Source of the DNA: DASZIT01 sp035948855
GTDB taxonomy: Bacteria > Actinomycetota > Acidimicrobiia > Acidimicrobiales > RAAP-2
DNA: 64,000 nt
Direction of reading: 5' to 3'
NCBI GenBank assembly: GCA_035948855.1
Contig: DASZIT010000022.1
Location: 11,197-75,196 of the forward strand
The notes below the pieces were generated by a model, which did no database searches, was not told where the DNA came from, and saw only the letters and a program-made list of their open reading frames with translations. The position numbers and the translations under genes were made by a program. Positions 1 through 7,641 of the stretch are shown here, in pieces (position 1 is the first letter of the stretch; each line of letters opens with the position of its first letter).

Positions 1-651
1 GATATTGCCCGGGTCGTCCTACGAGCGGACATCGGCGAAGCCTGCGCCCGGCTGGGAAACTGGCCCGGCACCCGCCTCAGCCAGGACAACGTCCTGTGGA
101 AACCGTCGGGCGGCAAGCCCCTCGGGTTCCACCAGGACTCGAGCTATGAACAGTGGACGGTTCCCCCCGAGTGGGTGAGCTGCTGGATTGCCCTGGAAGA
201 CACCACCGCGGCGGGTGGCACCGTCGAGTATGTGCGTGGTTCCCACCAATGGCAACAATGGGGGATGATCGACGAGTTCCACGGTCCTGCCGACCCCCAT
301 AAGGACCTGCGGGAAGCCGCGGCTGCCGCCGGCGTGGAACCGGAGCTGGTCCCGGTCGAGGTGCCGGCGGGTGGCGGGGCGTTCCACGCCGGATGGACCT
401 GGCACGGGTCGGACGCCAACCGGGCCTCGGTCCCCCGTCGGGCACTGGTGGCCCACTGCATGTCGTCAGAGGCGCGGTTCCATCCCTCCACCGTCGGCTA
501 CCTCTACAGCCGATACAAGCGCTTCGGGGACGACACCATGGACGAGACGCACTTTCCGATTATCTGGCGTGACGACGGGTACCGGTCGCCGTTCATCGAG
601 CCGTATTGTGACCGCCGGATCGGTTGGGCGGGCGACGAAGACCCGGTGTGA
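1..651 (+). CDS. phytanoyl-CoA dioxygenase (PhyH)-like protein, 5' truncated
   Basis: The reading frame is open from the first base, so the N-terminus lies outside the window; 216 residues are visible. FHQD (about residues 47-50 of the visible part) and WHGSD (about 134-138) supply the His-x-Asp...His iron triad of the Fe(II)/2-oxoglutarate oxygenase PhyH family. The downstream Arg expected to bind 2-oxoglutarate is plausibly in NRASVPRRA. The family hydroxylates small-molecule or acyl substrates; the substrate here cannot be told. The next gene, a VOC protein, begins 74 bases downstream. Confidence 0.8.
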   Translation, partial: DIARVVLRADIGEACARLGNWPGTRLSQDNVLWKPSGGKPLGFHQDSSYEQWTVPPEWVSCWIALEDTTAAGGTVEYVRGSHQWQQWGMIDEFHGPADPHKDLREAAAAAGVEPELVPVEVPAGGGAFHAGWTWHGSDANRASVPRRALVAHCMSSEARFHPSTVGYLYSRYKRFGDDTMDETHFPIIWRDDGYRSPFIEPYCDRRIGWAGDEDPV

Positions 652-725
652 CGGAGTACCACCTGGGGGTTCGGCGCGAAGCCTCGCTCGTGGGCGGGAG
701 GTACAGTCGCCGGTGGAGGCTGGCA

Positions 726-1247
726 ATGACGGAGCACGGAAGCGACATTGATCGGAGCCAGGAATGGGACCTCTTGAAGGCCCGATTCCTTCGGCTCCCC
801 GGTGAACGACCGGCGTCATCGGCAGGGGGACTCCACCATTTCGCTTTGCTCTCGAGCGATGTCGAGCGAACCATCGCCTTCTATCAAGACCTCCTCGAGT
901 TTCCATTGGTCGAGCTATTCGAGAACCGGGACTACCGAGGGTCGACCCATTTCTTCTTTGACGTCGGCCACGACAACTACCTGGCGTTCTTTGACTTCCC
1001 TGGCCTTGAACTCGGTCAATACCGCGAAGTTCTCGGGGGCCTTCACCACATCGCAATCTCGGTGACCCCCGACCGGTGGGAACAACTGATCTTCAAACTG
1101 GAAGCGGCCGGCGTCGAGACACACATCGTGAACGGATCCTCGGCTTACTTCCCGGGACCCGACGGCGAGCGATTGGAGCTCCTTTCACTCCCGCTCAACG
1201 ACATGTACGGCACGGTCGTCAGCCGATCAACCGCGCCGAGCAGCTGA
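726..1247 (+). CDS. VOC family (glyoxalase/dioxygenase-fold) protein
   Basis: The protein has 173 residues. The start was chosen because GGAGG lies about 5 bases before this ATG; an upstream in-frame start has no such site. It begins with a polar 35-residue leader, then LHHFALLSSDVERTIAFYQDLL, the usual first beta-alpha unit of a VOC module (His near residue 37). A second half begins at LHHIAISV (His near 103), and GERLEL near the end supplies a candidate metal-binding Glu. This suggests a metal-dependent lyase, isomerase or dioxygenase. It may be co-transcribed with the upstream PhyH-like gene. The substrate is unknown. Confidence 0.8.
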   Translation: MTEHGSDIDRSQEWDLLKARFLRLPGERPASSAGGLHHFALLSSDVERTIAFYQDLLEFPLVELFENRDYRGSTHFFFDVGHDNYLAFFDFPGLELGQYREVLGGLHHIAISVTPDRWEQLIFKLEAAGVETHIVNGSSAYFPGPDGERLELLSLPLNDMYGTVVSRSTAPSS

Positions 1248-1293
1248 GCGCCCTGCCCGTGCCCGGCTTCGTGGCTGCCTCTTCACCGGATGG

Positions 1294-1992
1294 CTAGGAG
1301 TTGCCGTCGTCGTCGTGCCACTTCCACCACCCGTACGGTGGGGTCTGCGGGTAGTCCTCGGGCGAGTCCTCCCAGTCCTCCTGGCGACCAAGCGCAGTGA
1401 GATCGAGGTAGCTCCAGGTGCCCCCCATCGTCTCGTCGCCACGGTTGTTGATGAAGTAGGTCCGGAACACACGGTCACCGTCGCGGATGAACGCGTTGGT
1501 GCCGTGCCATTCGTCCACGCCGAAGTCGGCGTCGAAGCCGTCGGTCATCGAGTACCACGGCATCCCCCAGCCCATCCGTTCCTTCACGCGCTCGATGTCG
1601 GCCAGCGGTGCACGGGAGGCGAAGGCGAGTGTGGTGTCCCGGGCATTCAGATGGGCGACATGGGCGACCTGGTCGGCGACCAGGGAGCAGCCGATGCAAG
1701 CATGATCGGGCCAGCCGAACACGCCGGGTTCGAAGAAGGCGCGGTAAACGATCAGCTGGCGGCGGCCCTCGAACAGATCCAGCAGGCTCGCTTTGCCGTT
1801 GGGCCCGTCGAACTCGTAGTCCTTCTCCACCGGCAGCCATGGCATCCGCCGACGCTCGGCGGCCAGCGCATCACGGGCGCGGGTCAACTCCTTCTCCTTC
1901 ACGAGCAGTTGTTGGCGCGCCGCTTCCCATTCCTCCGGTGAAGGGCGCTCCTTCAACCGTTGGGCTTGCGATGCGACCTGGTGCTGTGCCAT
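1294..1992 (-). CDS. DUF899 family thioredoxin-fold protein
   Basis: The protein has 232 residues and starts at MAQHQ, because AAGGAGG lies 7-8 bases upstream of that ATG and not before the earlier in-frame start. A charged N-terminal helix (EKELTRARDALAAERRRMPW) leads into a Trx-like core with the family signature LLDLFEGRRQLIVYRAFF and CIGCS, a CxxC pair at about residues 109-112. The family is annotated as dithiol-disulfide oxidoreductase-like but is biochemically poorly defined. It is a single gene, convergent with the VOC gene. An imperfect palindrome sits 56 bases upstream. Confidence 0.85.
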   Translation of the reverse strand: MAQHQVASQAQRLKERPSPEEWEAARQQLLVKEKELTRARDALAAERRRMPWLPVEKDYEFDGPNGKASLLDLFEGRRQLIVYRAFFEPGVFGWPDHACIGCSLVADQVAHVAHLNARDTTLAFASRAPLADIERVKERMGWGMPWYSMTDGFDADFGVDEWHGTNAFIRDGDRVFRTYFINNRGDETMGGTWSYLDLTALGRQEDWEDSPEDYPQTPPYGWWKWHDDDGNS

Positions 1993-2047
1993 GGCAATCC
2001 TCCTTCTCACTGTGGCGGACGCGAGCCGGTCGATTGACCCCTCGCCT

Positions 2048-2065
2048 CAGTTAAACATTCAACTG
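2048..2065. promoter_or_regulatory. imperfect palindrome upstream of the DUF899 gene (possible operator)
   Basis: CAGTT and AACTG form the outer arms of an 18-bp dyad in an AT-rich patch (14 of 18 positions symmetric by my count). A further ATTCAAC/GTTGAAT pair spans to about position 2113. It is placed where a repressor of the minus-strand DUF899 gene could bind. DUF899 genes are often regulated by small ArsR-type repressors, but none is seen here. Confidence 0.35.
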
Positions 2066-2278
2066 ATCTGTTTACTATCACGCCACCGGGACAAGGTCAA
2101 CACATTGGTTGAATATCAAGCTCTCGGCTGGCGTACGAGGTCCGGCAAACTGCACCAGTGGGCGCTCATGCCACCGGGTTGCCATCCTTCAGCCGGGCAT
2201 TGGAGGTCCGGGAGCTCGTCTGGCCCAACACCATGCACTTTGGCGGCGCGCGGCGAAATGCTCGTCTCGGGGTCCCAC

Positions 2279-2584
2279 TCACTCGCGCTTGAGCGAGATC
2301 GCCAGGTCCGGCTTGACAATGGAGGCGACGTACCGCGGCCAGATCATGGCCCCGTGGCAGCGGAAGTTGACGACATCGCCATCGGCCACATCAAACACGT
2401 GATCGCGGCTCGAATATCGGCCTGCCCGTATTCGGAGGGCGTGATGTCCTGACTCAACCGGCGTGTCGACCGTTTCATGATTTTCAATCGAGCCGACACC
2501 CTTTCCATCGACGGAGATCTCGAATCGACCGCGTCGAAGCTCAATTCCGGCGCCTTCCCGAGTCAACTTGAGCGTTGCTGACAC
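2279..2584 (-). CDS. small hypothetical protein, beta-rich
   Basis: The protein has 101 residues with a GTG start preceded by AAAGGAGAG at a normal distance. I do not recognise a named family. The pattern is alternating short beta-strands (GRFEISVDGKGVGSIEN, HHALRIRAGRYSSRD, HVFDVADGDVVNFRCHG), like the PEGA-like or carbohydrate-decorating modules of small actinobacterial proteins. There is no signal peptide or membrane segment. It stands alone on its strand between DUF899 and an AraC gene, so function cannot be inferred from neighbours. Confidence 0.65.
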   Translation of the reverse strand: MSATLKLTREGAGIELRRGRFEISVDGKGVGSIENHETVDTPVESGHHALRIRAGRYSSRDHVFDVADGDVVNFRCHGAMIWPRYVASIVKPDLAISLKRE

Positions 2585-2781
2585 GATTGCTCTCCTTTCT
2601 GTACAACGACACGCAGTTGACGACGCCCGGCGTCGCTGTCGGCCGACCGCGTCCCGAGTCGTCCACGCTCGAACTTAGCCGTCGCTGTCCGTGAGCGACA
2701 TAGTGATCTATCAGGCATTTCGGGGTGGCCTCGGTACTTGTTCTTCGACCGAGGGGGTGACCGGTCGGGTAACCTCATCTC

Positions 2782-3192
2782 ATGACGCCGGAAGAGATTG
2801 CCGACCTCGTATGTCTGCGCCGGGCGCGCGACCGCATAGACCGCGACTACGCGCAACCCCTCGATGTCCCGGCTATGGCGGGTACTGCGCTGATGTCGCC
2901 CGCGCACTTCTCCCGCAAGTTCCGGGCGGCCTACGGGGAGACGCCGTACTCCTATCTCATGACCCGACGTATCGAGCGCGCCAAGGCCTTTCTGCGCCAG
3001 GGGATGTCGGTCACCGACACCTGCTTCGCGATCGGCTGCACGTCACTTGGTTCATTCAGTTCGCGCTTCACGGAGATCGTCGGCGAGACGCCGTCGCAGT
3101 ACCGCGCACGTGACCACCGTCACAGCGAGGTCGTTCCCTCATGCGTGAGCAAGGTCGTGACGCGACCCCGGCGCACCCCGGTCGCAGTCTGA
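2782..3192 (+). CDS. AraC family transcriptional regulator (DNA-binding domain only)
   Basis: The protein has 136 residues. Two helix-turn-helix units of the AraC/XylS type fill residues 10-110 (MSPAHFSRKFRAAYGETPYSYL, then TDTCFAIGCTSLGSFSSRFTEIVGETPSQYR). No N-terminal ligand-binding domain is present, so it is a stand-alone DNA-binding regulator. The last 25 residues are basic and unstructured. It precedes a VOC gene on the same strand by about 125 bases; AraC-VOC pairs of this size are common in actinobacteria, and the VOC gene is the likely target. Confidence 0.9.
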   Translation: MTPEEIADLVCLRRARDRIDRDYAQPLDVPAMAGTALMSPAHFSRKFRAAYGETPYSYLMTRRIERAKAFLRQGMSVTDTCFAIGCTSLGSFSSRFTEIVGETPSQYRARDHRHSEVVPSCVSKVVTRPRRTPVAV

Positions 3193-3317
3193 GCGCTACC
3201 ACCTGCGCCGAGGGGACGGCTGCTGACGGGTCCGTCTCGGCGCACCGGCCGCCGGTCCCGCCTGACAAAGCAGGATCGAAGAAGCACTCGTCGAGACCCG
3301 GCTCCTAAGATCATCGT

Positions 3318-3716
3318 ATGGAAGTCACACTCTCGGCAATGTTCATCTCCGTCCACGATCCCGACGCTGCGCTGGGCTTTTACCGCGACGCTCTCGGCCT
3401 CGAGGTCCGCAATGACGTCGCCTCCGAGGGCTTTCGGTGGGTAACCGTTGGCGCCCCCGGGCAGGACGTCGACATTGTCCTGTCCCAGCCGCACGGCGGT
3501 CGTTCGCAGGCCGAGGGCGACGCCCTCCTGTCACTCGTGGTCCAGGGGTCGCTGCAGGCGGCGATCTTCCGCTCCGACGATCTCGACACCACCTTCGAGA
3601 AGGTTCGGGCGTCGGGCGCCGAGGTGCTCCAGGAGCCGGCGTCCCAACCCTGGGGGGTGCGCGACTGCGCCTTCCGCGACCCCTCAGGCAACCTCGTCCG
3701 GATCGCGCAGGCCTGA
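3318..3716 (+). CDS. VOC family protein (glyoxalase-like)
   Basis: The protein has 132 residues, a complete single VOC module with two beta-alpha-beta-beta-beta units: MFISVHDPDAALGFYRDALGLEV at the start and CAFRDPSGNLVRIAQA at the end. It is the usual length for a one-module member. It follows the short AraC regulator on the same strand. Members include antibiotic-binding proteins and lyases; metal ligands are not clear enough to choose among these. Confidence 0.88.
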   Translation: MEVTLSAMFISVHDPDAALGFYRDALGLEVRNDVASEGFRWVTVGAPGQDVDIVLSQPHGGRSQAEGDALLSLVVQGSLQAAIFRSDDLDTTFEKVRASGAEVLQEPASQPWGVRDCAFRDPSGNLVRIAQA

Positions 3717-3780
3717 CCGTCCGACGATCGCGGTCAGGACGTGCCAAAGCGGACCTGCGAGGCGCTAGGACGGAATCTCC

Positions 3781-3810
3781 CAGCCATCAACTCGATCGAG
3801 TTGATGGCTG
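3781..3810. promoter_or_regulatory. perfect 30-bp palindrome in the leader of the DUF1059-like gene
   Basis: The half-site CAGCCATCAACTCGA is followed directly by its exact reverse complement; I checked all 30 bases and symmetry ends there. It lies 23 bases before the ATG at 3834 and upstream of that gene's AGGAAG ribosome-binding site. It could be an operator for a dimeric repressor or an RNA hairpin with a 13-bp stem and four-base loop. A terminator is less likely, because no U-run follows. Confidence 0.7.
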
Positions 3811-3833
3811 ACTACCTGAAAGGAAGCAGCCCT

Positions 3834-4070
3834 ATGAAAACAATGACCTGTCAACAATTGGGTGGACCGTGTGATCTACCGCTCCATGGAGATAGCGCTG
3901 ATGAGGTCATAAAGGCCCAGGATCGACATTTGAAGGAGATTGTCGCGGGAGGTGACGAAACCCACAAAGGCGCCTTGAAGAAGATGAAGGGTAGGTGGAG
4001 ACACCCCAAATCCGGAATGGCGTGGTACAAGAAGGCCAAGGGTGATTTTGCTGCCCTTCCCGAGGACTGA
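3834..4070 (+). CDS. DUF1059-like small protein
   Basis: The protein has 78 residues. The start at MKTMTCQQLGG is favoured over the earlier in-frame ATG at 3741, which would run through the 30-bp palindrome; AGGAAG lies about 9 bases before the chosen ATG. The N-terminus MKTMTCxQLGGPCD with two Cys (6 and 13) is typical of DUF1059 proteins. The rest is a charged helix (ADEVIKAQDRHLKEIV) and a basic tail with WYKKAKGDFAALPED. Function is unknown. Confidence 0.75.
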   Translation: MKTMTCQQLGGPCDLPLHGDSADEVIKAQDRHLKEIVAGGDETHKGALKKMKGRWRHPKSGMAWYKKAKGDFAALPED

Positions 4071-4081
4071 TCGCTGACTAG

Positions 4082-4270
4082 GCCACCGCGGTCGCCGCCG
4101 CCCTGCGCCGGCGTGGCGTAGGCGAGCCACAGGCGACCTTGGCCGCCGAGGCCGGCATGACGGTGCTGCGGGTGGCCATCCAGGGGTGGGCCTACGGAGA
4201 CGACGGGCGGGATCTCGCCGCCATCATCCGTGACTCCGTCGCCGAGCTCCGGGCGGTGGCCACCGACTGA
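4082..4270 (+). pseudogene. C-terminal remnant of a TetR family regulator
   Basis: The open frame of 62 codons to the TGA reads as the end of a TetR ligand-binding domain (LRRRGVGEPQATLAAEAGMTVLRVAIQGW, then LAAIIRDSVAELRAV). An in-frame TAG at 4079-4081 closes it upstream, and no TetR helix-turn-helix region is found in the preceding sequence. I therefore read it as a decayed fragment. The family assignment is by eye and moderately sure. Confidence 0.55.
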
Positions 4271-4315
4271 GCCATTTCCGCAGGCAACCGTTGGCTTCCG
4301 CCGCCAGGGGACGGA

Positions 4316-4342
4316 TGTCACATTCGATGGGTGGCCGGTGTC
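4316..4342 (+). promoter_or_regulatory. putative ECF41-type sigma promoter
   Basis: TGTCACA at 4316-4322 is followed after 16 bases by TGTC at 4339-4342, about 35 bases before the carboxymuconolactone-decarboxylase start. The published ECF41 consensus is TGTCACA, a 16-18 base spacer, then CGTC. The match is exact in the -35 element and 3 of 4 in the -10. ECF41 factors are known to drive their own partner operon, so this is the expected location. Confidence 0.65.
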
Positions 4343-4376
4343 TTTATGTCACGAACAAGTGACCCGAGGAGGCATC

Positions 4377-4955
4377 ATGGCCAACAGGACGAGGATCCCC
4401 CAAGCAGAGTTGACCGGCATCTACGGCGCGCTGGTCAAGCGAATGGCCCGCAAAATGTTCGGCGAGGTGCCCGAGCCGGTCGGGGTGGCATGGCACAACC
4501 GGAAAGTGCTGAACTTCAGCTTCGGCGTCGGCCGCAAGGTACAGAAGTGGGGCCAATGTGACGAGAGCCTGAAGTCATTCGCCCACATGGCGGTGGCGAG
4601 CCTGGTCGGCTGCAGCTTCTGCCTGGACCTCGGCTACTTCCAGGCCCACAACGATGGACTCGACCTGAGCAAGGCGCGTGAGGTACCGCGGTGGCGGCAA
4701 TCGGATGCCTTCACCCCACTGGAGCGGGAAGTCATGGACTACGCCGAAGCAATGACACAGACCGCGCCGACCGTCACCGACGAACAATCGGCGTCTCTGC
4801 TCGACGCGCTCGGCCCGGCCGCGCTGGTAGAACTCACCGCCTTCATCGCACTGGCCAACTTCATGACCCGCTCCAATGTCGCGATGGGCATCGAGTCGCA
4901 AGAATTCTCGGCCGCCTGCGGCCTCAAGCCGCTCGCCTTATCCTCGACAGCATGA
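4377..4955 (+). CDS. carboxymuconolactone decarboxylase/AhpD-like protein, partner of an ECF41 sigma factor
   Basis: The protein has 192 residues. The start is preceded by GAGGAGG at 5 bases. A CxxC (VGCSFCLDLG, Cys79/Cys82) followed by His91 is the AhpD-type redox centre, consistent with a peroxide or disulfide reductase rather than true decarboxylation. The stop overlaps the start of the downstream ECF sigma gene (ATGA), so the two are translationally coupled. ECF41 loci almost always carry one such COE protein (carboxymuconolactone decarboxylase, oxidoreductase or epimerase), which is believed to be the regulon's effector. Confidence 0.88.
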   Translation: MANRTRIPQAELTGIYGALVKRMARKMFGEVPEPVGVAWHNRKVLNFSFGVGRKVQKWGQCDESLKSFAHMAVASLVGCSFCLDLGYFQAHNDGLDLSKAREVPRWRQSDAFTPLEREVMDYAEAMTQTAPTVTDEQSASLLDALGPAALVELTAFIALANFMTRSNVAMGIESQEFSAACGLKPLALSSTA

Positions 4956-5815
4956 CCGACGACCCGTTCGTCGCCCACCGGGGGCTGCTCTTCACCGTCG
5001 CCTACGAAATGCTCGGCTCGGCAGCCGACGCCGAGGACGTCGTCCAGGAGACCTGGCTTCGGTGGGCCAATGTGGACCAGTCCGAGGTGCGTGACCCGCG
5101 GGCGTACCTGGTCCGGATAGTCACCCGGCAGGCACTGAACCGGCTCCGAACGGTGTCCCGTCGGCGGGAGGACTACGTCGGGGAATGGCTGCCCGAGCCG
5201 TTGCTTACCAGTCCGGACGTGGCCGAGGACGCCGAGCTCGCCGTGAACGTCTCGATCGCCATGCTCATGGTGCTCGAGACGCTTGGTCCCGCCGAGCGGG
5301 CGGTGTTCGTTCTGCACGAAGTATTCGAGACGCCTTACGACGAGATCGCCGAGGTGCTGGGCAAGGCTCCGGCTGCGGTCCGACAGATCGGGCACCGTGC
5401 CCGGGAGCACGTCGCGGCCCGGCGGCCGCGGATGCAGGTGGGCCGAGCCCAGCAGGAGGCCACCCTCGAGAAGTTCATGGCCGCGGTTACCTCCGGCGAC
5501 GTAAAGGGACTGGTGGAGGTACTCGCCCCGGACGTGGTGTTGATCGCCGATGGCGGCGGCCAGGTCCCGGCAGCCAGGAAGCCGCTCACCGGGGCTGCGA
5601 CGGTGGTGGCGTTCCTTGGCCGCGTGGCCGATCTCTCGGAATTGGTGGCGACCACCGCCTGGCTCAACGGGATGCCTGGTGCCCGGTTCGAAGTCGGTGG
5701 AGAGGTCACTGCGGTGAGTCTGGTTATTGACGACGGCCGGATCACTCGGATCTACGCCATCCGCAACCCGCACAAGCTAGGAGGGCTGGAACAGGTGGCA
5801 GAACTGCGGCGATGA
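4952..5815 (+). CDS. ECF41-type RNA polymerase sigma factor with SnoaL-like C-terminal domain
   Basis: The protein has 287 residues. Sigma region 2 is at 5-70 (AEDVVQETWLRWA), region 4 at about 105-160 (LGPAERAVFVLHEVFETPYDEIAEVLG), and an NTF2/SnoaL-like extension at 165-287. ECF41 hallmarks are all present: WLPEP in the linker (79-83), DGGG (200-203) and NPHKL near the end (272-276). In this group the extension, not an anti-sigma factor, controls activity. The ATG overlaps the stop of the carboxymuconolactone-decarboxylase gene. A matching promoter lies at 4316-4342. Confidence 0.93.
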   Translation: MTDDPFVAHRGLLFTVAYEMLGSAADAEDVVQETWLRWANVDQSEVRDPRAYLVRIVTRQALNRLRTVSRRREDYVGEWLPEPLLTSPDVAEDAELAVNVSIAMLMVLETLGPAERAVFVLHEVFETPYDEIAEVLGKAPAAVRQIGHRAREHVAARRPRMQVGRAQQEATLEKFMAAVTSGDVKGLVEVLAPDVVLIADGGGQVPAARKPLTGAATVVAFLGRVADLSELVATTAWLNGMPGARFEVGGEVTAVSLVIDDGRITRIYAIRNPHKLGGLEQVAELRR

Positions 5816-5937
5816 CGAAGGGAGGGGTGCGGTACTGGCGACATACGTGTAGACGGTCGGCCCATCAATAAATCACCGCCGTCCAAGATTGGCCGGGTGT
5901 GGTCGGATGAAATCCGAAGCATCACCTCCAGGCAGTG

Positions 5938-6438
5938 CTACTCGTTGATCGCAGATGCGTCGATCCTCGCCACGATCCGGTCCGCGTCGCGGCCAAGCCG
6001 TCGCAATTGCTCGGGCGACAGCACGTCGACCACCAAGGACCGCACAAGTGACACGTGGCCGGGCGCTGCCTCCGCGAGGGTCTGAAACCCTGCTTCGGTG
6101 AGGATCGCATTGGTGAACCGCCCATCCGTCGGATCGGGCTCGCGCCGCACTAACCGTCGGCTCTCGAGGCGGGTGACCACCCGCGACAACCGGGAAAGGG
6201 AGGCGTTGGTGACTTCGGCCAGCGAGCTCATCCGCATCGTTCGGTTGGGGCTCCCCGAGAGCATGGCCAGGACCTGATACTCAACCATCCCGAGCTTTGA
6301 GTCCCGCTGCAGTTGTTGGTCGATGGACCACGGCAACCAGGTCATCAGTCGCACCACCGACAGCCAGGAGTCCAGTTGCTCGGCGGTTAGCCACCTCACG
6401 TCTGGCTCGTCGGCGCCTTTAGAAGCAGGTCGAGTCAC
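5938..6438 (-). CDS. MarR family transcriptional regulator
   Basis: The protein has 166 residues from a GTG start. The winged helix occupies about 50-125 (KLGMVEYQVLAMLSG, MRMSSLAEVTNASLSRLSRVVTRLESRRLVRRE, DGRFTNAILTEAG, the wing with its DxR). It is divergent from the NAD-dependent epimerase gene, with a 279-base gap holding two near-identical 16-bp dyads, the first 21 bases from this gene's start. This is the classic autorepressing MarR layout. The ligand is unknown. Confidence 0.92.
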   Translation of the reverse strand: MTRPASKGADEPDVRWLTAEQLDSWLSVVRLMTWLPWSIDQQLQRDSKLGMVEYQVLAMLSGSPNRTMRMSSLAEVTNASLSRLSRVVTRLESRRLVRREPDPTDGRFTNAILTEAGFQTLAEAAPGHVSLVRSLVVDVLSPEQLRRLGRDADRIVARIDASAINE

Positions 6439-6458
6439 TCTCCCCAGGATAGCCTCTC

Positions 6459-6474
6459 ACTTACAACGGAAAGT
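6459..6474. promoter_or_regulatory. putative MarR operator, site 1
   Basis: ACTTACAACGGAAAGT has inverted ACTT/AAGT ends and a shared CGG core with site 2 at 6569. It is 21 bases upstream of the MarR start, where binding would block its own promoter. Confidence 0.55.
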
Positions 6475-6568
6475 AACGCGTGGACTTTTGTCCTTCCGCT
6501 TCGCCCGGAATCTGAGCGGTTCGGGCATAGACATACAGTGGTCGGGGCGCCACGACCAAGTTCTCATC

Positions 6569-6584
6569 ACTTGACACGGCAAGT
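6569..6584. promoter_or_regulatory. putative MarR operator, site 2
   Basis: ACTTGACACGGCAAGT is the same length as site 1 and shares its ACTT ends and CGG core, with inverted ACTTG/CAAGT arms. It lies between the MarR gene and the epimerase gene. A further half-like element, AATCAAGTGATT, follows at about 6608-6619. Confidence 0.55.
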
Positions 6585-6717
6585 CATCGGCCTTAAAATC
6601 CGGGGTAAATCAAGTGATTCCTGGGGTGTAGGGGGGTCGAGATATCGGGGTGAGGACCACCCACCTTGATTCGTACCGTTCCAACCGACTAATTGACAAG
6701 ACAGGAGGCAGCGAGAA

Positions 6718-7599
6718 ATGAAAGTGGCACTCACGGGAGCGACGGGTTTCGTCGGCTCTCACATCCTGGTAGAGCTGCTCGCCAACGGGCACGAAGTGAC
6801 CGCTCTCGTTCGCGGCGACGCCGAGGCCCAAACCGTCGCGGCCAAGGGCGCGACCCCAAGCGTCGTCGACCTCTACGATCGACTCGCCGTCGTCAAGACC
6901 CTCAATGACACGGACGGCGCCATCCATACGGCCAGCCCGGGGGACGCCACCAGCGCAGACCTGGACTCCGCGATGGTCGACGCGGCGATAGAGGCGTTCG
7001 ATGGCAACGGTAAGCCCTATCTCCACATCAGCGGCCTCTGGGTCTACGGGGCCAACTCCTCCATAACCGAGGACTCGCCGTACGATGCCCCTGCGATGGT
7101 GTCGTGGAGGGAGCCGATTGCCCGCCGATTGCTGGATGCCAAGGGGATGCGCGGGGTGGTAATCGTGTCCGCAGTCGCCTACGGCGACGGCGGAGGAGGA
7201 ATCCCCGGATTGCTCCTCGGGTCGCCTCGCGATCCCGACGGCAATTTGATCATGCTTGGCACCGGACGCCAGCGCTGGGCGACCGTCCACGTCGCAGACC
7301 TGGCGGATTTCTTCCGGCGGGTGTTGGAAAGCGACTCCGCCCAGGGCTACTACGTCGTCGGGAACGAGCTCAGTCCGACCGTCGCCGATCTCACCGAAGC
7401 CGCGGCCGTCGCTGCCGGCGCGCCCGGAGCCGTCTCTGGCTCAGATGAAGAAGCTCGCGCCCGCCTCGGCGACTACTTCGCCGAGGTGCTGCTGCTCGAC
7501 CAAGGCACGACGGCAGACAGGGCACGTTCCGAACTCGGTTGGGTTCCCGCCCGTCCGGGGCTGGTGGATGAGTTCCGCCACGGCAGTTACCGCCGCTGA
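6718..7599 (+). CDS. NAD(P)-dependent epimerase/dehydratase (extended SDR)
   Basis: The protein has 293 residues. The N-terminal Rossmann motif GATGFVGSHIL (residues 7-17) marks an extended SDR. The usual catalytic YxxxK is not evident: after APAMVSWREP the expected Tyr position is occupied by Trp, so reductase activity may be lost or atypical. GRQRWATVHVADLADF is the family's C-terminal substrate-domain signature. It is divergent from a MarR regulator and followed 42 bases later by a GH15 gene on the same strand, possibly one transcript. Confidence 0.88.
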   Translation: MKVALTGATGFVGSHILVELLANGHEVTALVRGDAEAQTVAAKGATPSVVDLYDRLAVVKTLNDTDGAIHTASPGDATSADLDSAMVDAAIEAFDGNGKPYLHISGLWVYGANSSITEDSPYDAPAMVSWREPIARRLLDAKGMRGVVIVSAVAYGDGGGGIPGLLLGSPRDPDGNLIMLGTGRQRWATVHVADLADFFRRVLESDSAQGYYVVGNELSPTVADLTEAAAVAAGAPGAVSGSDEEARARLGDYFAEVLLLDQGTTADRARSELGWVPARPGLVDEFRHGSYRR

Positions 7600-7641
7600 A
7601 CATGGACCGCCTCCTCGGGTTTTCGCGTCGCGGAGGTTGGA

